Positions 49,601 to 54,130 are shown, numbered from the stretch's first letter. The stretch: 64,000 nucleotides of DNA from Epiperipatus broadwayi (GCA_028023455.1 JAQFVV010000002.1:31999725-32063724), one strand, 5' to 3'. Notes: a model not told the origin generated them from the letters alone. Program-made: numbers and translations.

Positions 49601-52600
49601 TTTCATGCTCTGGCACTCCTCAGAGGCGCTAGGGTAGTTTCAGACACTAGATCTAAAAATACCAACCCAAAGCCAGCATTTATCTAAAAGTTATTTATTG
49701 AGTGGAAAATCTGAAATTTTCAGACACCTGCATGTCTTCAAACCCAGCTATCCAACTCAAGCTACAACCCAAAGAACAACATGAAAGATAAAATACAAAT
49801 ATTAGACCAACCCAACTTGCTTTATGCTATAGATTGTAGCCAAAAGGACTGTCCATATATATACTATAATAAGACAAAGGCAAACATTAAAACAAGAATT
49901 ACGCAGCATACTCTAATATATAGAAAGTCACAGACAAAATCCGTTACCATTAATACTCTGGCCTTTTACAATTATGAAAGAAAACATGCCCATAATTTTG
50001 ATCCAAGTTGTATACAAATAATGCACAAAGAGAGAAATGATCGCAAACACAAAATCAAAGAGGCATGGTTTATTTCAAAAAATGAATATATAATGAACCA
50101 GAGAACAAATAGTATTCAAACCAGCAAAAAATGGGTTGCTTCAGCAGAATAACCATGAATATGACGTGAAAGAGTCAATAATATATTTAGTGCTAATAAT
50201 TCAATAAATATTCTGATTTAGTATTCTTTTAGTATGGCAGAATGTCAAGATATATATATATCAGTTAAGCTCATTCTGATGTCAGATTGAGTAACTAAGC
50301 AATAGAGAACTACAAGTAAATGTGGATTATCAGCAGTAGCAGTCTCCATTGCTTGACAAATTCTTACTAAAATTTATTATAGGATATCAATTTTAGAATT
50401 ACAATGTAAACTTTAATATAAAATAGAGGAACTGAAAGTCAAAAGAATATGAGCAATGGCCGACCAGAAATGAAATAATGACATGAAAAAGGGCATCAAT
50501 CTATGAGAATAAAATGAAAATGATCACTTCATCTAATAGGAAAAAGATAATAAGATCTATCACCCACTGAAGATAATAATAAATGGATTTATTAAACTAT
50601 AATTATTGAACTACAATTTGGTACATATATTACTCACAAAACTAATTTTAGATTGGAATTTAAAATTTCTCTCAAATTAAATCAAGAATATAAACATTTT
50701 TGATTAGTTTTAAAACTTCCTTAAACTGAGTTATAAGAATGAGTAATTATTAGACAAAAGATAAAAAGTAAATTCACCAAATTTATATTTTTAAAGAAAG
50801 GTTTGCTAAAGAAGTGATTGTTTTTAGACAAACCTTTTAAAAATATTTAATATATCTTTAATTATATGAATTGCTATAAATATGATATCATAACCAAGAT
50901 GTCAAAAGTGCTTAGTTCAAGTTAAGGTACGTCTACACTGAAGCTTTTCTTATTTAGCATTCTTACCACTTAGAATTTAATATGTCTTTACAACTTTTTA
51001 ATCGATTAAGTATAATGTATTTAATTTGAATTTAAACATTAATGGCATTTATCACTAAATAAATAAGATCAATTAGTTATTCAGGAGGTCATATGAGATT
51101 AGAACACTAAAATGGTGGTTCAACATTAACAGTTACATTTATTTAACTCGCATTTGAAACCATTCAGGAATATTGACCTATTGATCTCCAGCTCTAATAC
51201 TGCTGAAGTGCATATAGGAGTGGCACATTCTACACTGTCTAGAAATAATCCAAAAATAGCAAAACTAAAAAAAAAAATGTTACTACCTTAAGTAATAATC
51301 ATGACATGTAATATACTTGGATATGTTTATAATAATATATAATGATTTATATGTGGATCAGGTTATGTATGATCTGTCAAAAGTTGACCTGGTTCCATAA
51401 TTTTGGAATAATGCAAAGTTATCAAAAGAACATTTGCAAATATCATTCCATAATAGTCCATACATGTTGTATCTGTAAAAGATTCATCAGGATAACTTGT
51501 TGATACTGGTGACAGATATAAGTAGTTAAAACATGCATTATCCTATTCTAACAATGTACTTGTAATGGTAGACTTAGATGATAAACAAATCAGTCCTTTA
51601 TTCTAATGGCATTACCATTCATATCTAACACCCTGAGATCATTTTTTTGTAAAATGGGTCTTTTTCTACTCTTGGAAGCAACAGTATACCAATCATGGAC
51701 TGATATCAATGATCCTCTGCTACCACTGTCTATCTCCATAGATATGGGCTGATCACCCAGTTTTAATATTTTTGTCATCATCTGTGGACATTTTTTTTAA
51801 TATTGGTACACTGTATTGCCTAGCCCTGATACAAATGTTTATAGCTATTACTTTCCTTGCTAAGATCGTTAAGTTTTTTCTTTACACATTATTTCCATAT
51901 GCCCTTTTTTTTTACGCATTTTGCAGCATATTCTTTAATGAAAACAGTTGCTGGCTCTGTAGCCATTTTTCCACAGCAAAAACATATAAACGGGTTTTAA
52001 CTGTTGGCACCATTATCATTACTCTTAGATAATTCTTTCTTTATGGTTTTACAAACACCTGTCTGCGATTTGCGATTACTCTTGAAATCAGCGAATTTTC
52101 AAGATTGCTCAAACACGAGTTCATATGCTATCCCATATTTTATAGCTTCAATATAATTTAAATTGCTAACAGCCAATAATTGTTGCTATAAGCAATCATT
52201 AAGCATACCAGTTAGAAATTGTTCCAGGTTTCATTTAGGAATGATCCATAGATGCAATTCTTTGTTAACTTATGAAGAGCACTATCGTAATCTTTTACGC
52301 TTTCATCCCTACCTTGGTACCGACCAGGGAATTTCAGTCTAGCGACATGCTTAGTGGGTTGGGGATTAAAATGATTTGACAAATGATCTTTAACCTGATC
52401 ATATGAACAATCTTCAGGAGTTAGAGGTTCTGTGAGCCTGTTAACTACCGTTCCCAGCAAAACATAATAATGAAGCAATCTTATACTTATTTATTAACTT
52501 TATTAATAAATATTTTTTCACATTTTGAACATACAGGGATCAATAATTCGCCTCGCTGACGTCAAATTCACCTACATTCGATTGCATTTTTAATGACTCT

Positions 52601-54130
52601 TTATGCATCAATTTAACCTTAACATTTGATTCCTTAATTTGAATCAACTGAGTGCACTTTGATCTGAGCGCAACTTTGGGAGGTTTCAATAACTGTAATT
52701 TCATTTACAGTTTCAAATTTTGAACTGCCTCAGTATTGTGTGTCTGGGCTACTTTTGACTTTCCCTCTTCGAACTGCCAGCTGCTAATGATATGGATGCA
52801 GACCATTATAGTTCGTATCAAGACTATGCTACTGCCAATTGCTATGCCCAAGACTTCTATATTGTTGGAAACCTTGTCTTAACTGTTCCAGACTTATTTA
52901 ACGATAATAAATCTCCAGTAATTACACAAATCTATTAGGTTTAGATTAAATGCAATTTAATAATAAATATTGTTAGCCATATATAAATACGTTACAATTT
53001 ATATGCACATCTATATACATTATAAATATACCTAAACCATACATAAATCATATTATAGATCAATACCATTTGTAAGAGTTCTAACTAGCTGTTCCCAACT
53101 TTCGGAGGGCAGCTCCACATTTGAAGTGAATGTGCCAAGGGGGACATTCTGTTCCAATTTATGATCGTGTCCACATGTGAAGTTCCAACAATCAAGTGAA
53201 GTCTTCTTAATCTAAATTGTACTGAGATAGATATTCATTGTTTCAATCCCTGAAGTTGATTGACTCATACTTCCGTCCACCCACTCAGGTGATTCTTCTA
53301 TTCACTGCTCCACACATGAATTTAAATCGTTATCTTTTTGACTTCAATTAATGAGTTATTTTTTAGTTTATCGTTTATCTTATGAAGGAAATCTAAACTC
53401 GAATTCCTTTGTTTTATTTCATTAACGACCTATTCTACTCTCATTAATTAGACTGTTATTACTTTTAGAAAAAAAAAAAATTTCTGATCTTAAATGTTAT
53501 AAATATTTTACTTCCTATTTAAACAGAATCCGTCTTTTGATTTTCTTTAATTTACTAAACTTATTATACCTATATATGTATGTATATTTAAGCATACACA
53601 TACATATCATAATTTTAAGAAGAGATTCAACTATGGGAATTTGAAGAGAACAAAAAAACAATAGAAAGAATATGAATGGTCTGAAAGACAAAAAGTATCA
53701 TCAACGCAAATTTAAATATGTATATATTTATAATTAAAATTTAATCACAATAATGAAATCATTAATTACGTTTGGAAATATTATTAATTTAAAATCTTAA
53801 GGTTTCTTCCTTGCTTCTAGCAACCCGTCAGTTTTTAGTTTTGGTTATTCAAATTAAGTAGCTAAAGGAAACAAAACCAATTTAATAAAATTTGTTTTCA
53901 AAAAAGGATAACTTAAAAACTAAAGATTATAGAATTAAATTTAGGATACAATAATTTCAAATATCGTATTATTATTTGTCACTCAAATAAAATCCAAAGA
54001 TGAATAATACCTTCAAATCTCTGATGGTTAAACTTTTGGAAAATCTCCTTTCAGAACCAAACGTATTTACGGTACTGGAAACAAACACAGTAACGACACT
54101 ATCTGTTATAACAGTGTAATGGTCCGACAT
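10488..54130 (-). CDS. TBCB: Tubulin-folding cofactor B, complete spliced CDS
   Basis: TBCB is a cytosolic chaperone that takes alpha-tubulin from the CCT/prefoldin route and works with TBCE to dissociate or assemble alpha/beta-tubulin. The CDS joins 54130-54011, 47417-47274, 43119-43026, 30866-30675, 15436-15364 and 10608-10488, all read on the minus strand. This gives 247 codons plus a stop; human TBCB has 244 residues. Every junction has GT and AG and the reading frame carries through (phases 0, 0, 1, 1, 2). The N-terminal ubiquitin-like domain spans about residues 9-90, a lysine/glutamate-rich linker 120-158, and a CAP-Gly domain about 160-232 with the signature GKNDG at 203-207. The C-terminus ends in DDEM, resembling the acidic DEI-type tail that TBCB uses to engage the CAP-Gly domain of TBCE. 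Nothing is broken. Identification rests on remembered family sequence, not on a search. Confidence 0.96.
14195..14289. mobile_element. Miniature TIR element flanked by TA
   Basis: Perfect inverted ends AGGGAATCACCCTGACAC / GTGTCAGGGTGATTCCCT, 18 bp, enclose a core of about 55 bp, with TA on each side. The size and TA suggest a Tc1/mariner-type MITE. Confidence 0.65.
14730..15145. repeat. Family B palindrome, copy B1
   Basis: Inverted pair. Left: GAGCATGCTAATAGTGCC and GAGAAAGCATTTAAAATCTC. Right: GAGATTTTAAATGCTTTCTC and TTAGCACGCTCATT. Only the right half keeps the ribozyme. The left half is cut inside it, at the junction after CCTATCCCCAAAAC. Confidence 0.82.
14999..15050 (+). ncRNA. Hammerhead ribozyme, type I (family B)
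   Basis: The inner stem I strand CCUCA (15006-15010) pairs with UGGGG (15041-15045). The outer strand CCUA (14999-15002) pairs with UAGG (15047-15050). The core CUGAUGA is 15011-15017. Stem II is AGC (15019-15021) with GCU (15027-15029). GAAAC is 15031-15035, a two-base loop CG follows, then the triplet GUU at 15038-15040. Predicted cleavage follows 15040. The layout is identical to family A although the surrounding sequence is unrelated. Confidence 0.65.
15364..15436 (-). CDS. TBCB: TBCB exon 5 (CAP-Gly core, GKNDG)
   Basis: 73 nt encoding residues 184-207 and two bases of S208. It reads [20 protein letters not shown], the most conserved block of the CAP-Gly domain; the GKNDG loop binds EEY/F-like C-termini. 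The acceptor is AAATGTAG. The donor GTTTGT is a weak match but the phase (2) fits exon 6. It is too short to appear as a long open frame. Confidence 0.93.
15790..15885 (-). repeat. Family F repeat fragment
   Basis: On the minus strand it reads GTGCTGGTTCAGCATGAATT and ATATATGTAAAAGATTATGA, matching the 5' half of family F. Confidence 0.5.
16537..16908. repeat. Family A palindrome, copy A3 (near-perfect snap-back)
   Basis: Arms 16537-16675 and 16692-16828 are inverted complements of about 138 bp with only a few mismatches, around a 16-nt loop at 16676-16691. The right arm continues single-copy to about 16908 (CAAGCCTTCTGGCATCC ... GCTTGCTGTGTGTGGC). Each arm carries one hammerhead. The transcript of either strand would fold into one long hairpin. 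Confidence 0.92.
16758..16816 (+). ncRNA. Hammerhead ribozyme-like motif (family A)
   Basis: Stem I is AUCCAA (16758-16763) with UUGGAU (16811-16816), then UCCUCA (16767-16772) with UGGGGA (16803-16808). The core CUGACGA is 16773-16779. Stem II is GGC/GCC (16781-16783, 16789-16791). GAAAC is 16793-16797. The cleavage triplet reads AUC instead of GUC, which loses the C-G pair of stem III. A mirror copy lies in the left arm on the minus strand (about 16552-16606). Confidence 0.6.
16900..17085 (+). repeat. Family F repeat with box-B-like motif
   Basis: Contains TGATATGAGATAGTGTGCATAGTTGAAAGATG, then CTGAGTTCAAATCCCC. The last matches a Pol III box B (RGTTCRANTCC), suggesting a tRNA-related SINE. 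It directly follows family-A copy A3. Confidence 0.55.
18470..18812. repeat. Family A palindrome, copy A4
   Basis: Outer arms at 18478-18563 and 18661-18742 are inverted complements (TAGTAGCGCCACTAAATGCA / TGCACTTAGTGGCGCTACT). The centre keeps one hammerhead-like motif on the plus strand (about 18600-18655): UCCUCA, CUGAUGA, stem II GCC/GGU, GAAAC, then CAGUC. The family tail continues to 18812. Confidence 0.82.
19755..20230 (+). repeat. 5' LTR of the Gypsy relic
   Basis: Aligns with the 3' LTR from about 19828 (CCATTTGAAGGTAAATACAG versus CCATTTGGAGGCAAAGTCAG) to the shared end TAAACATAACA. The 5' boundary is uncertain because the first part has diverged or is truncated. Confidence 0.7.
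20421..21240 (+). pseudogene. Gypsy gag relic with zinc knuckle
   Basis: Starts [18 protein letters not shown], a typical capsid opening, but is broken by several stops and frameshifts. Later pieces are [16 protein letters not shown] (capsid) and [14 protein letters not shown], a CCHC nucleic-acid-binding knuckle (21063-21104). The gag protein would package element RNA in virus-like particles; this copy cannot make it. Confidence 0.75.
21230..21330 (+). pseudogene. Gypsy aspartic protease fragment
   Basis: Follows the zinc knuckle in a shifted frame. [13 protein letters not shown] carries the catalytic LDTG motif of retropepsins. Only the beginning of the domain remains. Confidence 0.6.
21404..21607 (+). 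pseudogene. Gypsy integrase C-terminal fragment
   Basis: The block [19 protein letters not shown] resembles the KW-PG-V---G---Y segment that follows the integrase core in Gypsy pol. It ends at a stop at 21607. A proline/asparagine-rich frame at 21621-21863 continues to just before the polypurine tract and may be the diverged pol tail. Confidence 0.55.
21903..22421 (+). repeat. 3' LTR of the Gypsy relic
   Basis: Begins TGTTATAG directly after the polypurine tract and ends ACACAACA, giving the usual TG...CA limits and a length of 519 bp. It contains AATAAA at 22378-22383. Confidence 0.8.
24835..25032 (+). mobile_element. RTE-like LINE 3' fragment
   Basis: Reads [21 protein letters not shown], then after an internal deletion a piece matching [12 protein letters not shown], and ends near TGATGAT. 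Same family as 6533-7169. Confidence 0.78.
25493..25604. repeat. Tandem duplication of a 56-bp unit
   Basis: Two adjacent copies, 25493-25548 and 25549-25604, start GATATAAG.GGAGGGCA and end GTACTTTTCAT. They differ at only a few bases, so the duplication is recent. Confidence 0.92.
25915..26535. repeat. Family F palindrome
   Basis: The left arm (25915-26095, minus orientation, GAACTTCAGATTTTCAGTC) and right arm (26375-26530, plus orientation, GACTGAAAATCCTAAGTTC) form an inverted pair with a spacer of about 280 bp. A box-B-like AAGTTCAAATCCC is at the right end. Confidence 0.72.
27548..27643 (+). mobile_element. tRNA-derived SINE with 15-bp duplication
   Basis: Same family as 7674: box-A-like TGGTGGCCAAGTAGTCAG, hairpin CTGCCTT...AGCAG, GCCGATGCTTTGACAC and an A tail. 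A direct repeat AAAAGCTCAACACTA occurs at 27533-27547 and 27644-27658. The box B is mutated (GGTTTGCTTCC). Confidence 0.8.
28740..29233. repeat. Family C palindrome, copy C1
   Basis: Arms 28741-28960 and 29036-29233 are inverted complements (ATGTTGGACTATTTCC / GGAAATAGTCCAACAT at the tips). Each carries CTGAA.AAGA...GGAG / CTCGAAAC, a hammerhead-like core: CUGAAGA at 29066-29072, stem GGAG/CUCC, GAAAC at 29094-29098. The base after GU is G, so the canonical cleavage triplet is absent. The spacer holds a tRNA-like sequence (listed separately). Confidence 0.8.
28947..29035 (-). repeat. tRNA-like sequence inside family C copy C1
   Basis: On the minus strand, box-A-like CTCAGTTTGTTGGAGCATTG and box-B-like AAGTTCAACTCC are enclosed by CATAGGA / TCCTATG, which could pair as an acceptor stem. 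It has no plausible anticodon arm, so it is read as a Pol III promoter-type module rather than a tRNA gene. Confidence 0.5.
29945..30225. repeat. Family F palindrome (tight)
   Basis: Arms 29957-30045 and 30105-30222 are near-perfect inverted complements (AGGGGATTTGAACTCAGATT / AATCTGAGTTCAAATCCCCT) around a 60-nt spacer. The right arm ends in the box-B-like GAGTTCAAATCC. Confidence 0.88.
30675..30866 (-). CDS. TBCB: TBCB exon 4 (charged linker, start of CAP-Gly)
   Basis: Encodes residues 120-183 plus the first base of G184. A charged helical linker (about 125-158, including [15 protein letters not shown]) leads into the CAP-Gly start: [10 protein letters not shown], then KRGTVMYVG. The acceptor is TATTAG and the donor GTAAGTATAG, a strong consensus. 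An apparent in-frame ATG just upstream lies across the intron boundary and is not a start. Confidence 0.95.
31742..32052. repeat. Foldback repeat
   Basis: Arms of about 112 bp at 31745-31857 and 31937-32048 are inverted (CCTCTTCAACTGCTGTTAAAT / ATTTAACAGTAGTTGAAGAG). No coding sequence or ribozyme signature was seen. Confidence 0.82.
32588..32672 (-). mobile_element. tRNA-derived SINE, 5'-truncated
   Basis: On the minus strand: TCGAGAGGTCAGCGCGACTG, hairpin, GGGTTCGCATCCCGGCC (intact box B GGTTCGCATCC), GATGCTATGACACTTG, then an A tail (T run at 32580-32588). The best-preserved box B of the three SINE copies. Confidence 0.78.
32962..33265. repeat. Family A palindrome, copy A5
   Basis: Outer arms around 32967-33040 and 33178-33245 are inverted (ACATTAGTACCACTATGTGC / GCACTATGTGACACTACTGT). 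The hammerhead on the minus strand (33055-33095) is damaged by a deletion in stem II. Confidence 0.75.
33295..33475 (+). mobile_element. RTE-like LINE 3' fragment
   Basis: Matches the [20 protein letters not shown] segment and ends in GATGATGATGATAATGA. Same family as 6533-7169, with a deletion and stops. Confidence 0.75.
33676..34113 (-). repeat. Family A repeat, long copy A6
   Basis: A single-orientation unit from ATCAATGGATGCAGGAAGG to the next unit's beginning, AAACTCTCCATACAGTAG. It therefore carries one unit plus the start of a second, as expected from a tandem parent. It gives the internal sequence lost from the short palindromic copies. Confidence 0.8.
33739..33797 (-). ncRNA. Hammerhead ribozyme-like motif (family A)
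   Basis: Stem I UCCAA/UUGGA and UCCUCA/UGGGGA are intact. The core is CUGAUGA, stem II AGC/GCU, then GAAAC. The linker reads UACUC instead of UAGUC, so the C-G pair of stem III is lost and activity is doubtful. The stem II pair differs from other copies but still pairs. Confidence 0.55.
34285..34477 (+). mobile_element. RTE-like LINE, part upstream of the PLE insertion
   Basis: A degraded frame with [13 protein letters not shown] and [12 protein letters not shown], matching the KYLGQIIN...INHRIKLGWSAFGR block of the copy at 6533-7169. It is cut after GGAGTGTTTTT and resumes at 39091. Confidence 0.82.
34465..34477. repeat. Target-site duplication of the PLE, left
   Basis: ATGGAGTGTTTTT is repeated at 39089-39101. 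The outermost bases are ambiguous because the element end is also AT, so the duplication is 11-13 bp. It belongs to the RTE reading frame (GWSVFGRN). Confidence 0.85.
34478..35351 (-). repeat. Inverted partial PLE copy
   Basis: Reverse complement of about 38189-39047. It includes the last 49 codons of the endonuclease (minus strand, 35341-35190), the 3' untranslated part and the terminal repeat with its hammerhead-like core (about 34555-34590, minus). It lacks the last 43 bases of the plus-strand terminal repeat. The junction to the direct repeat is at GCCCTG|TATAGGG. Confidence 0.92.
35352..35696 (+). repeat. PLE terminal repeat, 5' copy
   Basis: Direct repeat of 38741-39090, from AGGGAGGATAAAGAAG to ATTAAAATTTAAT. 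Differences are a 2-base gap at about 35381, the dinucleotide run at 35465-35482 and two substitutions. The coding region opens right at its end. Confidence 0.9.
35551..35584 (+). ncRNA. Hammerhead-like core in PLE terminal repeat
   Basis: CUGAUGA (35551-35557), one unpaired U, stem GACUG/CAGUU (35559-35563, 35569-35573) closed by a CUGGA loop, GAAAC (35574-35578), then U and GUA. Stem I is weak (CU/AG, then UUAU/AUAA). Hammerheads are known in PLE terminal repeats. The extra U and weak stem I make activity uncertain. The same sequence is in the 3' repeat (38943-38976). Confidence 0.5.
35697..37565 (+). CDS. PLE reverse transcriptase (frame 1 of 3)
   Basis: Reverse transcriptase of a Penelope-like element, used to copy the element RNA at the target. 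The frame is open from 35697 and begins [20 protein letters not shown], a conserved PLE N-terminal block; the first ATG is 35775, so the true start is unclear. RT motifs are [16 protein letters not shown] (about 36900), motif [11 protein letters not shown] with Asp at 37119-37121, motif [18 protein letters not shown] (about 37300), and motif C YVDDYLL with Asp-Asp at 37416-37421. Lysine-, asparagine- and isoleucine-rich composition reflects the AT bias. The frame ends early at TAA 37563-37565 by a one-base shift; the downstream frame continues the protein. PLE RTs are related to telomerase. Only the frameshifts argue against activity. Confidence 0.94.
   Translation, partial: YFKEEIGTLRSRLVKKQHLDIYKDIVMEDIDNIKKNLYYIKGLEGSGTSKMLNDRWRMNMKLNGLNNGIRFMKDCEKYGVIPNFVKLGKLRKTMNGKSKFVETVERKILKEYIRKSYAMKHTVYKEIYNVEMVLTARISFKEEDIFRNLCKKKKEFINENTMIRHTKKMEKLRREKGIERCKEEFIKYEQRICNLTNIELTDEEKIILSKGIKYVPYGKCNKDVVEVKALIEKLAQKYIEDNYNIYYYENKDVNSIISRKDKLWMGKLKDEMNNIVYKLEKLNSDERRVMNINRNKKVNRLSNIITIEDVKKIKNKYADEVIFTKSDKGNKLVLLKKEEYIEKMNELLKEDVFIKIKKDDTKMKNKKMYEFIKGMFNNNLIDRKTFTYLGNKDCGTAKIYGSPKIFKEGIPLRPVINGKNSYFDKMSKWIANNVFKKYVNRNGSHYVKNNKNLIKEIREKVDRYSNYNLTMVKMDVIAMYTNINVEKAIEEAINRYKNDKSREIEIPMGRLIEIMEICCKEITFEFNGGYYKQQKGLLTGGALSAVLSDMYMEGIEDLMMSNKNAPIFMKRYVDDYLLIFNKSQRQIDFFLEEVNRLDTNIKFTIEKEKEDKISYSINEVIF
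37549..37998 (+). CDS. PLE RT thumb/linker region (frame 2 of 3)
   Basis: Continues the RT after a single-base shift near 37560. The opening [14 protein letters not shown] corresponds to the PLE block in which a short hairpin precedes VYRKPT-like residues. The [10 protein letters not shown] segment corresponds to the conserved R-A--ICS of PLEs. A lysine/asparagine-rich linker follows to 37998. A second one-base shift between 37973 and 37998 passes to the endonuclease frame. Confidence 0.85.
   Translation: MKSYSNGRCKIEASIYKKMNIDNNIVNWNSNIDKKYKVNSITSRMYRAINYCSSKEDYNKQIELIVKEFKSNDYPVKIIEDTIRKSEERFVVNNNEKNNRKKNKDKYIGIKTHNNNIVKNINKVIRKINRNFNNAIKFKAINKRRQSML
37973..38335 (+). CDS. PLE GIY-YIG endonuclease (frame 3 of 3)
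   Basis: The GIY-YIG nuclease cleaves the target to prime reverse transcription. Counting from 38003: GVYKI at 15-19 is the GIY motif, YVGET at 33-37 the YIG motif, R44 and E88 are the expected catalytic residues, and C21/C24 with following histidines fit the zinc-binding knuckle typical of PLE endonucleases. The C-terminus is complete at 38333-38335. The frame is open from 37973; the ATG-less start shows it is part of one longer protein. All active-site residues are present. Confidence 0.92.
   Translation: MKEGKVCFNILDNKYIGNMENCINGVYKIECKSCRERNIKNSYVGETKNSIYTRLTQHRYDKRSPVYLHSLETGHKFEKESIRMINHTKERRDRKIKEAILIRSINPSLNKDHGLKMLIV
38739..39090 (+). repeat. PLE terminal repeat, 3' copy
   Basis: Direct repeat of 35352-35696. 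It is preceded by an A/T homopolymer tract (38683-38718) that also occurs, inverted, at 34813-34846. It contains the hammerhead-like core at 38943-38976 and ends at the target duplication. Confidence 0.9.
39091..39495 (+). mobile_element. RTE-like LINE, part downstream of the PLE insertion
   Basis: Resumes with [19 protein letters not shown] and continues through degraded remnants of the C-terminus to GATGAGGATGAT. With 34285-34477 it forms one LINE copy interrupted by the PLE. Confidence 0.82.
40312..40704. repeat. Family A palindrome, copy A7
   Basis: Arms 40372-40510 and 40556-40700 are inverted complements (TTGCCGCACCCAGCAAGCTAG / CTAGCTTGCTGTGTATGGCAA). The left arm is cut two bases upstream of its CUGAUGA equivalent. 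Left of it, 40312-40371 is another piece of the family tail. Confidence 0.88.
40541..40599 (+). ncRNA. Hammerhead ribozyme, type I (family A)
   Basis: Stem I is AUCCAA (40541-40546) with UUGGAU (40594-40599), then UCCUCA (40550-40555) with UGGAGA (one mismatch). The core CUGAUGA is 40556-40562, stem II GAC/GUC (40564-40566, 40572-40574), GAAAC 40576-40580, triplet GUC 40583-40585. The stem II pair GAC/GUC replaces GGC/GCC of copy A3, a compensatory change. Predicted cleavage follows 40585. Confidence 0.65.
41505..41880 (+). mobile_element. RTE-like LINE 3' fragment
   Basis: Degraded pieces in order: [39 protein letters not shown] and LGESF.MQLIDNN, ending in GATGATG-like sequence at 41868-41878. 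Same family as 6533-7169. Confidence 0.8.
43026..43119 (-). CDS. TBCB: TBCB exon 3 (end of Ubl domain, linker)
   Basis: Encodes residues 89-119 plus the first base of codon 120. It opens [20 protein letters not shown], aligning with the vertebrate VIDHSG...GEYEDVSRVEKY segment. The acceptor is TTTTAG and the donor GTAAGC. The length of 94 nt leaves phase 1, which matches exon 4. Confidence 0.93.
43201..43727 (+). mobile_element. Mariner element, internal deletion derivative
   Basis: 527 bp between inverted ends CACAGTGTGTCTCAGTGAAA and CACAATGTGTCCCAATAAAA (rc of 43727-43708), flanked by TA on both sides (43199-43200, 43728-43729). It keeps the first part of the transposase gene and the 3' end but lacks the catalytic middle. 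Confidence 0.85.
43328..43555 (+). pseudogene. Mariner transposase N-terminal fragment
   Basis: Encodes the helix-turn-helix DNA-binding part of a mariner transposase. The hallmark is [18 protein letters not shown] followed by NRESIEND, matching the family pattern YG-E-LSR--VFEW---F--GRE-VEDD. The frame stops at 43553-43555 just where the catalytic DDD domain should begin, at the deletion. It cannot transpose itself but could bind element ends. Confidence 0.82.
47274..47417 (-). CDS. TBCB: TBCB exon 2 (Ubl domain)
   Basis: Encodes residues 41-88 in exactly 48 codons, phase 0 at both ends. The acceptor TTTTTTTTGTAG precedes AATAAATTGG; the donor is GTACGG. Family hallmarks are NKLELLTG, then [15 protein letters not shown], matching the end of the ubiquitin-like fold, where vertebrates read LLGSYPVDDGCRIHV. 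Confidence 0.94.
47905..48350. repeat. Family B palindrome, copy B2
   Basis: Left: GTGCTAATAGTTCTAAATAAGC and GAGAAAGCATTTAAAATCTC. Then come a minus-strand hammerhead (about 47990-48051), AGTAGAAAATCTGAAATTTTC and a terminal inverted repeat at 48256-48342 (GCTTGTATTACAAATGTAAT / ATTACATTTGTAATACAAGC). Confidence 0.78.
47994..48051 (-). ncRNA. Hammerhead ribozyme, type I (family B)
   Basis: On the minus strand: CCUCA before CUGAGGA (the N7 position is G, which is allowed), stem II AGC/GCU, GAAAC, CG loop, GUU, then UGGGG pairing back to CCUCA. Same geometry as copy B1, with only position 7 and the loop changed. Confidence 0.6.
49121..49183. repeat. Small nested hairpin
   Basis: CATTAAATATAACC and GGTTATATTTAATG are inverted, and between them lies the palindrome CATGCAGGGCAGCCCTGCATG (49151-49171). 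This looks like a foldback MITE or a stem-loop of unknown role. Confidence 0.7.
49200..49450 (-). mobile_element. RTE-like LINE 3' fragment
   Basis: On the minus strand: [25 protein letters not shown] and a final TGATGATGATGACAT. Same family as 6533-7169, strongly degraded. Confidence 0.75.
49480..49768 (-). repeat. Family B repeat, copy B3, adjoining PLE endonuclease remnant
   Basis: Carries AACAAGCTTTGTGATAAATGC, GAGAAAGCATTTAAAATATC, a decayed hammerhead (49570-49635), GTGGAAAATCTGAAATTTTC and ATGTCTTCAAACCCAGC. It ends 12 bp before the endonuclease frame at 49781. Confidence 0.7.
49781..50152 (+). pseudogene. Degenerate PLE GIY-YIG endonuclease
   Basis: A 123-codon open frame related to, but clearly diverged from, the endonuclease at 37973-38335. 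LLYAIDC is the GIY block, with Cys before QKDC as in the CxxC knuckle. YIYYNKT replaces YVGET, so the YIG motif is damaged. KTRITQH keeps the catalytic Arg, KIKEAWFI the catalytic Glu, and the H-HNFD and ERNDRK blocks are typical of PLEs. The frame is uninterrupted although the YIG glycine is lost. No RT is next to it. Family-B sequence lies immediately upstream, so it may be what remains of the autonomous PLE that moved family B. Confidence 0.78.
51590..51781 (-). pseudogene. Gypsy aspartic protease fragment
   Basis: The frame contains [19 protein letters not shown]. The IDSG is the retropepsin active site (DTG or DSG), followed by the usual SLIS. The C-terminal part of the domain and the rest of pol are absent. 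Confidence 0.75.
51790..52020 (-). pseudogene. Gypsy nucleocapsid zinc-knuckle region
   Basis: On the minus strand, CFCCGK and, in a shifted frame, [16 protein letters not shown] resemble two CCHC knuckles with damage (C-x2-C-G and C-x5-H-x4-C). Confidence 0.5.
52212..52478 (-). pseudogene. Gypsy capsid (gag) fragment
   Basis: An 88-codon frame with [30 protein letters not shown] and [20 protein letters not shown], followed by a CIYGSFLNE segment: the typical end of a Gypsy capsid domain (HF-PQ--K-V-R--F--R-Q---ES---Y---L). The start and the region to the knuckle are shifted or interrupted. Confidence 0.82.
54011..54130 (-). CDS. TBCB: TBCB exon 1 (start codon, first strands of Ubl domain)
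   Basis: Encodes residues 1-40, beginning [19 protein letters not shown]. The start ATG (54130-54128) has A at -3. The exon ends in AAG followed by the donor GTATTATT, phase 0. The VTVFVSS-N-F-SE-R segment corresponds to the opening beta strand of the TBCB ubiquitin-like domain. Confidence 0.93.

Larger units (their letters stand above)
51590..52478 (-). mobile_element. Gypsy-type gag-protease relic
   Basis: Order on the minus strand: capsid, zinc knuckle, protease. No reverse transcriptase, integrase or LTRs were seen nearby, so this is a truncated fragment. It is a different lineage from the copy at 19755-22421 because the sequence does not align beyond motifs. Confidence 0.8.
47418..54010 (-). 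other. TBCB intron 1
   Basis: 6.6 kb, phase 0. Holds two family-B palindromes, an RTE 3' end, a PLE endonuclease remnant and a Gypsy gag-protease relic. Nothing was recognised at 48370-49120, 50160-51580 or 52810-54000. Confidence 0.85.
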
